From: an uncultured Granulosicoccus sp.
GTDB taxonomy: Bacteria > Pseudomonadota > Gammaproteobacteria > Granulosicoccales > Granulosicoccaceae
Reading direction: 5' to 3'
Assembly: GCA_947492525.1 (NCBI GenBank)
Contig: CANLNQ010000017.1
Location: 1-64,000 of the forward strand
Length of the DNA: 64,000 nucleotides
The stretch's first letter is position 1; each line of letters starts with the position of its first letter. The translations under genes and the position numbers were made by a program. Under the pieces are notes generated by a model that was given only the letters and a program-made list of their open reading frames with translations, was not told the origin of the DNA and ran no database searches. Of the stretch, positions 9,010-17,149 are shown piece by piece.

Positions 9010-12000
9010 TTAGATCGCCAGACGCTGCGTATGATGCCTAGATTCCCGCTCCAGCAGCTGCGTGATATCCGCTCCGGCCAGAGGACGACTGATGAGATAA
9101 CCCTGGACCTCGTTGCAACCCAGAGCATCGAGTGTTGTCAGCTGCTCATTGGTCTCCACCCCTTCAGCCACAACCAGCAGTCGAAGCGTGTGCGCCATGT
9201 TGATGACCGATTCGACGATGGCTCGACTACGCTCACTGCTCTGCATGGCAACGATGAATGAACGGTCGATCTTGACAGAATCCAGAGGCAGTTCGGCCAG
9301 CAGGCCCAGGGAGGTATAGCCCGTACCGAAATCATCCATGGAAATCGACACGCCAGCATCGTGCAATTGACCCAGCGCTATCCGGGCGCGCTGTGGTGAC
9401 TGTATGATGGACGTTTCGGTCAGTTCGATCTCCAGCCTCGACGGTGCCAGATCGGCCCGCTTGAGCGCCATCAGCACCTCGGACACCAGCTCGGCATCGC
9501 GCAACTGCGATGCCGACAGATTGACGGATACATCGATCCCTTCAATCCCGAGGCGATCCCATTCGCGCAATTGCGCCAGAGAGGCATCGAGTACCTGATG
9601 AAAGATCTGCCCGATCAACCCGTTGGTTTCGGCGATCGGTATGAACTCCACCGGAGACACGTTGCCACGAGTGGGATGGTGCCAGCGCACCAGTGCCTCG
9701 ACACTGCCGATGGTGCGGGTTGCGAGGTCGAACTTGGGTTGGAAATGCACCTCGAACTGCTCTTCGGCAACCGCTTGATACAAGTCTGACTCCAGCTGCA
9801 GATATTCGCGGGACATCTTTTCCATATCAGCGGATGCGAAATGATACGCCACCTTCTCAGGCAGACTGGCCGCCTCGAGTCTGGCACCGATGGCAGATTC
9901 GAGCAGCTCCTGCGCCTTGTCGCCACAATCCGGATACAGGGCGACGCCGATATTGAACCCCGGGTAGATGGGCTTTCCATCACACTCGACCGGTTTGCCC
10001 AGGACACGTCGCAGACGCGTGATGATGGGGAAGGCCTGGTCCGGCTCTTTCAGATCGGACAGCAGGATTCCGTATTCGTTATCCGCCAGATGAGAAATAC
10101 TGTGGGCCTCATTGATCCGGGTGACAATGTCACTGGCTCGAAGCTCTTCCTGAACCCTCTCCAGCACCTCCTTTATCATGACTTCGCCCTGCTGATGGCC
10201 GAGGCTGGTTAGCAGTCGCTGCAGGTCCTTCACTTCGATGCTCACGATGGCCATCGCACAATCCATGCGCTCCGCCCGTATCAACTCGTTCTCCACAGCG
10301 TGCATGAACAGTTGCCGACGCGGCAGGCGCGTGGTGTGATCGTGGCTCTTGAGCATGGCCACTTCTTCCTTGTGACGATGCACGATCGCCTGAACCGCGT
10401 CCGCATCACGCACCAGCTGCTCGGTGTCCTGTTGGGCCTCACCCGTCTTGCCGGAGGTACCAGGCAGGTCTGTATCCGTGGAGCCCTCGGCCTGCGCATC
10501 ATCGCTGCTGACCGATCTGTCTTTCTGTCTTTCATCGTGCGCAGCCTTGCTGGCCGCCAACATGGCCAGGGTGTCTGGCTCATGCACGACCACACGATTG
10601 CGACCGGATTCCTTGGCGGCGTACAGCGCCTTGTCGGCACGCTCCAGCATGGCGTTGACACTGTCCCTGTCCTGACCATCGTGGATCAGTTCTGCCAGGC
10701 CCAGACTGGCGGTGATGACCGGCACCGGCACTGTCACATCATCGGCCAGCTGTTCCACGGAACGCCTGAGTGCCTCTGCCAGGGCCGCTCCCTGCTCGAT
10801 CGTCGAACCAGGCAGCAACAGTACGAACTCCTCACCGCCGTAGCGTCCGGCAATGTCCTCTTCCTCTCCGACCAGCTTCAACTGCCCTGCAACCGCACAG
10901 ATGACCTCATCACCGGCTGCGTGTCCATAGTTGTCATTGATGGCCTTGAAGAAATCGATATCCACCATTGCACACACCAGCGGCTGCCCATTCTCCAGAG
11001 CCTGGTCGAGCATGTCCTTGAAACTGTCCATGAGCTTGCGCCTGTTGAGCAGTCCTGTCAGAGGATCAAGCCAGGCCAGGGCCTCCAGCTCACGGTTCTT
11101 CTCGGAGATATGCTCCTGAGTCTTCTTCAGCTGATGCAGGGTCACCGACAATTCACGGTTCTTCTTCTGCATGGCACTCATGTCATTGAGTGTCACCATG
11201 ACCCCGCTGCGTGACGGGTCTTCATCACCGACCAGCGTACAGCTGACCACGATCAACCTCTGACCGTCGTGGCCATTGAGGTAGAGGTTCTGATCAGACA
11301 CGCCCAGACCCGTGTTGAACGCTGTTCTCCACGGCGATTGCCAGGCATGTCCCTTCATCCAGGGCCAGTCATCCAGCTGCTTGCCGATGAGCTGCTCCGG
11401 TGGCAGACCCACCATGCGCGCAGCCGATTGATTGCCCAGCATGATACGCAGATTGGAGTCGAGGATGATGACGCCTTCGCTGAACAGGTTGAACGCCGAG
11501 TTGACGCGACCCGGTACTGCCTGGCTCGGATCGATCTGCAGCAGGGCCCGACGCAGGAACACGCTGAACATCAGGAAGGTGCCCAGCACAAGAAAGCCGA
11601 AGTAGATGGCATCGTCGAGCAACTGGCTGACCGGCTCGTAGGCTACCCGGACATGCCCCCAGGTCGATTCTCCATCGAAAATGGGCACGACCATATGCGT
11701 GCTCGACGATCGCACATCGCCGGGCCGCAGCAGACGGGTTTCGCCGTATTCGGCCAGGGTCGCCTGCGAGGATTGCGTCAGGGAGGCGGCCAGCACATCA
11801 TCGCTGCGCCGCACGAACTCCATCAAGGCATGCTGAACGGCTCTGTTGTCGGCCATGCCGATCATCGTCGACAATTGCACCGCCAGGCTCTCCGCTACCA
11901 CCTTGCGCGCCATCTGCCTTTCGCCATAGGGGTTGCCGCGCAGTTGGAACATGTCGGCCAGAAACAGCGAACACAGCACCAGCATGGCTAGGCTGGTGGA

Positions 12001-12057
12001 CAGCTTGACGGCATGCGATCGCCGCAACAACTCCCTGAGCCTCTCCATCAGCGTCAT
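9010..12057 (-). CDS. Membrane-bound dual GGDEF-EAL c-di-GMP signalling protein with PAS domain
   Basis: A protein of 1015 residues. Membrane helices at about 20-38 and 150-170 flank a periplasmic sensor region. A PAS domain at about 190-290 and a short coiled coil (KKNRELSVTLHQLKK) follow. Next come a first GGDEF domain with an active-type RYGGEEF loop at about 405-411, an acidic linker and a second GGDEF domain with a degenerate loop (DNEYGILL). The C-terminal EAL domain has EALVRW and DDFGTGYTSL, which are catalytic-type motifs. It could make and break c-di-GMP. It starts 37 bp after the adaptor gene and is probably the last gene of the SecA-like operon. Its stop is four bases from the IS end. 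Confidence 0.92.
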   Translation of the reverse strand: MTLMERLRELLRRSHAVKLSTSLAMLVLCSLFLADMFQLRGNPYGERQMARKVVAESLAVQLSTMIGMADNRAVQHALMEFVRRSDDVLAASLTQSSQATLAEYGETRLLRPGDVRSSSTHMVVPIFDGESTWGHVRVAYEPVSQLLDDAIYFGFLVLGTFLMFSVFLRRALLQIDPSQAVPGRVNSAFNLFSEGVIILDSNLRIMLGNQSAARMVGLPPEQLIGKQLDDWPWMKGHAWQSPWRTAFNTGLGVSDQNLYLNGHDGQRLIVVSCTLVGDEDPSRSGVMVTLNDMSAMQKKNRELSVTLHQLKKTQEHISEKNRELEALAWLDPLTGLLNRRKLMDSFKDMLDQALENGQPLVCAMVDIDFFKAINDNYGHAAGDEVICAVAGQLKLVGEEEDIAGRYGGEEFVLLLPGSTIEQGAALAEALRRSVEQLADDVTVPVPVITASLGLAELIHDGQDRDSVNAMLERADKALYAAKESGRNRVVVHEPDTLAMLAASKAAHDERQKDRSVSSDDAQAEGSTDTDLPGTSGKTGEAQQDTEQLVRDADAVQAIVHRHKEEVAMLKSHDHTTRLPRRQLFMHAVENELIRAERMDCAMAIVSIEVKDLQRLLTSLGHQQGEVMIKEVLERVQEELRASDIVTRINEAHSISHLADNEYGILLSDLKEPDQAFPIITRLRRVLGKPVECDGKPIYPGFNIGVALYPDCGDKAQELLESAIGARLEAASLPEKVAYHFASADMEKMSREYLQLESDLYQAVAEEQFEVHFQPKFDLATRTIGSVEALVRWHHPTRGNVSPVEFIPIAETNGLIGQIFHQVLDASLAQLREWDRLGIEGIDVSVNLSASQLRDAELVSEVLMALKRADLAPSRLEIELTETSIIQSPQRARIALGQLHDAGVSISMDDFGTGYTSLGLLAELPLDSVKIDRSFIVAMQSSERSRAIVESVINMAHTLRLLVVAEGVETNEQLTTLDALGCNEVQGYLISRPLAGADITQLLERESRHHTQRLAI

Positions 12058-12094
12058 GTCTGAGTACCCGTGATCACAGACACCGGTCCCCGTC

Positions 12095-13006
12095 TCACTG
12101 CTCGAGTGAGTCGCTGGACGAAAGCTGACCGGTCGAGGGGTCTATGCTGATGGTGCATTTCTGCCCGGCCACCAACCGGCCATCGGCGTTGTCCAGCAGC
12201 AAACGGATGCCGAAGGTACCACTACCGGCATCCAGCAAGGGATCCACCACATCCACCACTGCCGTGACCTCATCGCCACCCAGCTCAGGCCTCACCCTTG
12301 CAGTATCACCTGGTTGGTACCTGCCGAAATCGCTCAGTGGCAAGACCACTTCTACCCGCAGGGGGTCCAGCTGCGCAATGGTCATGATGGGGTTGTCCTG
12401 CACGAACTCACCCGCAAATGAGCTGTGCTCCACCACGACACCATCGACAGGGCTGCGAATGATCCTTTGCTCGAGCAGCGCCTCGGCCCGCAGCAATTCC
12501 ATCTCCAGCTGCCCTGCATTGTCTTCTGCCTGTTCCAGAGCAGCCTGCGCTACACGATGCTGCGCCCGGGCTTCATCCAGCTCCTGCGACGATATCAATG
12601 ATTTGGCGTGCAGGCCTCTGGAGCGCTTCAACACGATACTGGCCAGTTCCAGGTCGGCTTGCCGGGCGGTGATCTCGCCGCGCATGCCGGCTCTCTTGCG
12701 CGCCTGATCGACACGTCGACGCTCGACAGTGGACTTCAGTCTGGCAACCACATCGCCTGCCGAGATGCGCTCTCCTCGATCGACTTCAAGGATATCGATA
12801 AGACCCTGCGTCTCGCTGCCAAGCTCGAGCACCACCATGGGCTCGATCAGACACTCGTGAGTATCCGGCAATGCCGATGCAGGCGCCTCGTTTGCCAGCG
12901 CTATCGGTACAGGCAACAGCAGACAAAGGGAGGCAATCAGGCTTGCCATGCCGACAATCCTGTTCTCTTTCACGTTACCACCCAAGCTGTTGATGATGCT
13001 ATTCAC
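12095..13006 (-). CDS. Periplasmic adaptor (HlyD/RND membrane-fusion) protein
   Basis: About 303 residues. I place the start at GTG 13006: an excellent GGAGG site precedes it, and it overlaps the SecA-like stop by eight bases. An N-terminal signal or anchor segment (VGMASLIASLCLLLPVPIALA) leads into a lipoyl-like half (GLIDILEVDRGERISAGDVVARL). A coiled-coil hairpin follows (about 85-165), then the second lipoyl half (RSPVDGVVVEHSSFAGEFV) and a beta-barrel. This is the adaptor that normally bridges an inner-membrane pump and an outer-membrane channel. No pump or TolC-like gene is adjacent. Its context with two further adaptor-like proteins and a SecA paralogue is unusual. Confidence 0.88.
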   Translation of the reverse strand: MNSIINSLGGNVKENRIVGMASLIASLCLLLPVPIALANEAPASALPDTHECLIEPMVVLELGSETQGLIDILEVDRGERISAGDVVARLKSTVERRRVDQARKRAGMRGEITARQADLELASIVLKRSRGLHAKSLISSQELDEARAQHRVAQAALEQAEDNAGQLEMELLRAEALLEQRIIRSPVDGVVVEHSSFAGEFVQDNPIMTIAQLDPLRVEVVLPLSDFGRYQPGDTARVRPELGGDEVTAVVDVVDPLLDAGSGTFGIRLLLDNADGRLVAGQKCTISIDPSTGQLSSSDSLEQ

Positions 13007-14996
13007 CTCGTCCTCCAACCGCCAGTATGCGTTGAAGCTGTGTCTGCCCCTCGGCAACACGAATTCTCTGTTGCCGGTGACGATCTTCCACCCGTCGCTG
13101 TGCCCTGCGGACCAGAAATCCGATCAGCATGGACGCGCTCTGCCCTGAGCGCATGACAAGCAATGCCAGCAAACGCATGGCCACTGGATTCATTTCTCTC
13201 TCAAGCACTTCATCGGACAGGCAGAGAATATCTTGACAGGAACCCGGTTGCCCCTGACGGGCAGCGCGTCCGTGAAGCTGTCTGTCCACCCGCCGCGAAT
13301 CGTTGATTTCCAGATTCACCACATGCAGGCCTCCGGCCTCCAGGACAGCCTTGTCCGGCTTGATATCCGTTCCCCGTCCGGCCATGTTGGTGGCGACGGT
13401 TACCTGGGCGACGCGGCCCGCAGCCGCCACGACCTGCGCCTCGGCGCTGTCCTGACGGGCGTTCAGTACTTCGTGTGCGATACCGTGCACATCGAGCATC
13501 GCGCTGACTTCATCAGACAGCTTGACCGTTCTTGTGCCCACCAGAATGGCGCGCCCTTGTGAGCGCAGCCGCTGCACCTGTTCGAGCAGCAGTTCGAGCT
13601 GCCGACTTTGCGAGGCTGCCATCCGTAATGGCAGCTGGCGACGACGCGAGGGCCTGACCGGAGCTATCCTGAGCACGCCCGGTCCGTAGACCCGCTGAAT
13701 CTCGCCTCTGGCTTCATGCAGGGTGCCACTCATGCCGCAGAGTCGATGATAGCGGGTAAAGAATCGCTGATAGCTCAGGGAGGCCACCGGACTGGATTCA
13801 TCGCTGACCGAGCAACGCTCCTTGACCTCCAGTAGACGATGCAGACCATGCTGCAGCCGCCGCTGCGGCGTAGGCCTGCCCGTGGCCTGATCGATCAGTT
13901 CCACTCGGTCCTGCTGCACCAGATAATCCACGTCACGCTGGTAGAGATTCAAGGCGGCCAATGCCTGACACACACGTTCCTGCCGATAGCGTTCGAACTG
14001 CCAGGAACCGGACAGCTGTGCCGTTCTCTTGCGCACCACCTGCAAGCCGGCATCTGTCAGACGGGCCTGCCTGATCTCGCGCCTCAGCAGATAGTGGTGA
14101 TTCTCCTTCAGACTTCTGGCAATGGCCAGCGCCACGGCCGCCTCGGCCATCGACAGGCCGTCACTGGCACTGGATTCAGAGAGAATCAACGGCGTTCTTG
14201 CATCGTCGATCAGCACACTGTCGGCTTCATCCACGATGGCAAAGCACAAGCCTCGCTGCACCGGCTTGCCGGACTGTTCATCCAGCAGATCACGCAGATT
14301 GCTGGCCAGCGAATGGCGGCCGTACTTGAGTACCTGGCTGTCTCGCAGATAGTCGAACACCACCTGTTGATGGGTGCAATAGGTGATATCGCAGGCATAG
14401 CCCTGACGCTTGAGCGCCTCATCCTGGTCAGCCAGCACCAGACCCACCGACAGGCCGAACCAGCGATAGACCGACGCCAGTTCGCCCGAATCACGAGCCA
14501 CCAGGTACTCATTGGCACTGATGACATGCACCGGGACACCTGCCATGGCCATGACGATCGCAGGCAAGGCGGCAGTCAACGTCTTGCCTTCACCGGTATT
14601 CATTTCCACGAAGTGGCCCGCCAGCAGACACCATCCCGCATACAGCTGTTCATCGTGCAGACGCAAACCCAATGTCTGCTGTAACGCAGCTCGGATCAGG
14701 GCAAACGCCTGCACCAGCTCGGATTGCTGTAATTGCCCGGCTGTCAGGCTTTGGCGCAATGCCTGCACCGAGCAGTTACGTGCAACCAGATCCATCTTCA
14801 TGAATTGGTCCTCGGCCATGCCGATGGCCTGCAACCGCTTGCCGAAGCTGCGCAAGCTGCGTAGCTGCGGATCCACCCGATGCGTGAGCAGACGCTGAAA
14901 GAACGCGTCCAGGCGATCTGGGTCCCTCGGCAGGACCCGTTCCGGTCGCTCACCGAGACGAATACCGGGTCGAGCTACGCTGATGGCTGCCGTCAT
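12999..14996 (-). CDS. SecA-like translocase ATPase (SecA paralogue lacking the C-terminal zinc tail)
   Basis: About 665 residues against roughly 900 for housekeeping SecA. The motor core is convincing: a Q-motif-like LRLHDEQLYAGW, Walker A MNTGEGKTLTA, Walker B AIVDEADSVLIDDARTPLIL, GMSGTLHE, TNMAGRGTDIK and the arginine-finger motif GRAARQGQPGS. After the second RecA domain only about 80 residues remain. The long helical scaffold is therefore shortened, and the Cys-rich SecB/lipid-binding tail is absent. The start at 14996 forms an ATGA overlap with the M50 gene; ATG 15017 is an alternative. Its operon partners are adaptor proteins and a membrane protease. It probably powers a dedicated export step rather than general secretion. 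That role is inference. Confidence 0.9.
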   Translation of the reverse strand: MTAAISVARPGIRLGERPERVLPRDPDRLDAFFQRLLTHRVDPQLRSLRSFGKRLQAIGMAEDQFMKMDLVARNCSVQALRQSLTAGQLQQSELVQAFALIRAALQQTLGLRLHDEQLYAGWCLLAGHFVEMNTGEGKTLTAALPAIVMAMAGVPVHVISANEYLVARDSGELASVYRWFGLSVGLVLADQDEALKRQGYACDITYCTHQQVVFDYLRDSQVLKYGRHSLASNLRDLLDEQSGKPVQRGLCFAIVDEADSVLIDDARTPLILSESSASDGLSMAEAAVALAIARSLKENHHYLLRREIRQARLTDAGLQVVRKRTAQLSGSWQFERYRQERVCQALAALNLYQRDVDYLVQQDRVELIDQATGRPTPQRRLQHGLHRLLEVKERCSVSDESSPVASLSYQRFFTRYHRLCGMSGTLHEARGEIQRVYGPGVLRIAPVRPSRRRQLPLRMAASQSRQLELLLEQVQRLRSQGRAILVGTRTVKLSDEVSAMLDVHGIAHEVLNARQDSAEAQVVAAAGRVAQVTVATNMAGRGTDIKPDKAVLEAGGLHVVNLEINDSRRVDRQLHGRAARQGQPGSCQDILCLSDEVLEREMNPVAMRLLALLVMRSGQSASMLIGFLVRRAQRRVEDRHRQQRIRVAEGQTQLQRILAVGGRGE

Positions 14997-17149
14997 GCCG
15001 ATTGACGCTCCTGCCACACGTGTCGGACGAGGACGCGAAGGCGCTCGAGCAGTGTGGCCGAGCCATGGTCGAAGCGCACCTGCACCCGGGAACCGATGGA
15101 CTGACTGTCAGCAGCTTCCGGCCAGGCCAGCTCCAGATCGAAGACCGGCTCCTGAACCTCCACACCGTGCTCCAGTGCCCTGGCGGGAAGCCTGCCGCCG
15201 CCGAGCGTGGTCAACGCAGCCGTGGCTACCTGACCACTGGCCCGAGGTGTCTGTCTTGTGATGGCCGTGCTGTACACCTGCCGTGGTGACGACGCGCGGT
15301 CGAGCAGGATTTCCACGCCAGGCTGATTGTCCTGAAACCAGACAATGTCCTCCTCTTCCAGCGCCAGTCTGATGGTTCGACGGTCCTCCGGCACCACGTA
15401 GCCGGCAACGGCATTGGCAGCAAGATAGCGCCCCTGCAGATCGGCATCCCCTTCCACCAGAAAACGCCCTGTCACTCCGGCCCTGACCTGCAGCTGCTGC
15501 AGATGCGACTGCGCCAGATCATGTGCACTCTGCACAGACCCACGTTCCAGCACCAGGTTCCGATGTTCCACAGGATCGCTGAGCAACAGACCCGCCCGCT
15601 GCGCATCAATGCGCTGCAGATCGGCCTGCAGCATCTGCACCTCGGCACGCCACTGATCATCCACGCAATCGAACAAACGATCACCGATCCGTACTTCCTC
15701 TCCCGGGCTGGCGTGCAGGCGAAGCACCTCGCAGGGCTGAGCAATACGCAGCACGGCCTGCTCCGGAAGCCAGACGATGCCATCGGTGATCGTGACCTTG
15801 GGAATGGGCAGGGCTATGGCCAGACTGGTAGACAGGCACAGCAACACCGCAACCCCGGACACCACACGCCGACGAATATCCTGAGCCTGCCTGCCAATGA
15901 ACGCTGCCGCCCTGCAGAGGGGAACCACCAGCGACATGACCACGACATGAACAGCCAGCAGGACACCGAAGAAATAGTATTGCCCAGAGATCATCCAGGC
16001 GATGAAGAACATCAGTAGCAATCTATATAGCGAGGACAGTACACCATAGGCAATCAGCCACCAACGCTCGCGCGCATCGCTGAGGGTCACACCCGATGTA
16101 TCGGCGGCCCCCATCAGGACGGCCAGCCGACCGAGCAGATACTGACGCGACCGGGTCGCCAGATTGGGAATCTCCAGCCAGTCGGACAGCAGATAGTACC
16201 CATCGAACTTCAGCAGGGGATTACCATTGAACAGCAAGGTTGACACTGCCCCCATCAACATGACCGACAAGGCGGCCTCCTGCAGAAGCCCGGTGGAATT
16301 GAGCCAGACCAGTGCCGCCATGGCTGCCAGGGACACCTCCACCAGGATACCGGCCGCGCTGACCAACATCCTCTGGTACTTGCTGGCGAACATGTTCGCC
16401 GCACTGGCATCGACATAGGGGTTGGGAATCAGCACGAGCAGAGCCAGCCCACACTCGCGTACCTCTCCTCCATAGCGTTTGACCACCAGTGCATGAGCCA
16501 GCTCGTGCAGGAGCTTCAACATCGGATACAACAAGGCAAGCAGCAGCACATTGACCGGATTGAAGTAGCGCTGCTCGGCCAGCTGGGCACGCAGTTCCTC
16601 CCAGTGTGGCAATAACGAGTACAGAGCAAACAACCACAACAGTCCGGTCACGAATGCCAGATAGCGGAAACAGTCTCGCGGGATCCACCCATCGATGCAG
16701 CTGACCAGACGATCCGGATCCAGCAGCCGAACCCGCAGGTACAGAGGATTCCTGAACCGTTGACTCGTATCGCGCTTGCGCATGCGCTCCCGCCGCCCCA
16801 GAATCTCTTCGGTATCCAGCCGCGTATCCACCACCAGCAGATCCGCCTCATGCAACTGCCCCAACAGGGCGATCAGCTCGGACTGGCTGGCCGCATCCTG
16901 GCCTTGACTGGCAAGACCTGCTTCCCATATCTCCTCGACCGTGCGACGTCCGTTGAACTGGGCCAGTAGCTCATAGGCAGACAGACCGACACGATGCCAG
17001 CTGCGTGTCGAGGCTCTGCGCAGGACATAGGCCGGTTGCAGACGGTAGACATGACGCACCACCCTGACATCGGGTGCCAGAGCTGGCATCAAGTCCTTGA
17101 CGCGATACCAGTGCTCGCTGAACAGGCTCTCATCGCTCAACCGAACCAC
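14993..17149 (-). CDS. M50 (site-2-type) metalloprotease fused to a PqqD/RRE-like domain and an HlyD-like adaptor domain
   Basis: 718 residues in three parts. Residues about 35-107 resemble a PqqD-like winged-helix peptide-binding domain (LSAYELLAQFNGRRTVEEIW, then ELIALLGQLHEADLL). Residues about 160-460 are a multi-span membrane domain with zinc motif HELAH (215-219) and the partner motif NPLLKFDGYY (310-319), both intact for an M50 peptidase. The C-terminal 250 residues form lipoyl/barrel-type adaptor modules. The gene overlaps the GAF-adaptor gene upstream by 13 bases and the SecA-like gene downstream by four. It may cleave or hold a peptide in the inner membrane and pass it to the export path. 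The substrate is unknown. Confidence 0.87.
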   Translation of the reverse strand: MVRLSDESLFSEHWYRVKDLMPALAPDVRVVRHVYRLQPAYVLRRASTRSWHRVGLSAYELLAQFNGRRTVEEIWEAGLASQGQDAASQSELIALLGQLHEADLLVVDTRLDTEEILGRRERMRKRDTSQRFRNPLYLRVRLLDPDRLVSCIDGWIPRDCFRYLAFVTGLLWLFALYSLLPHWEELRAQLAEQRYFNPVNVLLLALLYPMLKLLHELAHALVVKRYGGEVRECGLALLVLIPNPYVDASAANMFASKYQRMLVSAAGILVEVSLAAMAALVWLNSTGLLQEAALSVMLMGAVSTLLFNGNPLLKFDGYYLLSDWLEIPNLATRSRQYLLGRLAVLMGAADTSGVTLSDARERWWLIAYGVLSSLYRLLLMFFIAWMISGQYYFFGVLLAVHVVVMSLVVPLCRAAAFIGRQAQDIRRRVVSGVAVLLCLSTSLAIALPIPKVTITDGIVWLPEQAVLRIAQPCEVLRLHASPGEEVRIGDRLFDCVDDQWRAEVQMLQADLQRIDAQRAGLLLSDPVEHRNLVLERGSVQSAHDLAQSHLQQLQVRAGVTGRFLVEGDADLQGRYLAANAVAGYVVPEDRRTIRLALEEEDIVWFQDNQPGVEILLDRASSPRQVYSTAITRQTPRASGQVATAALTTLGGGRLPARALEHGVEVQEPVFDLELAWPEAADSQSIGSRVQVRFDHGSATLLERLRVLVRHVWQERQSA

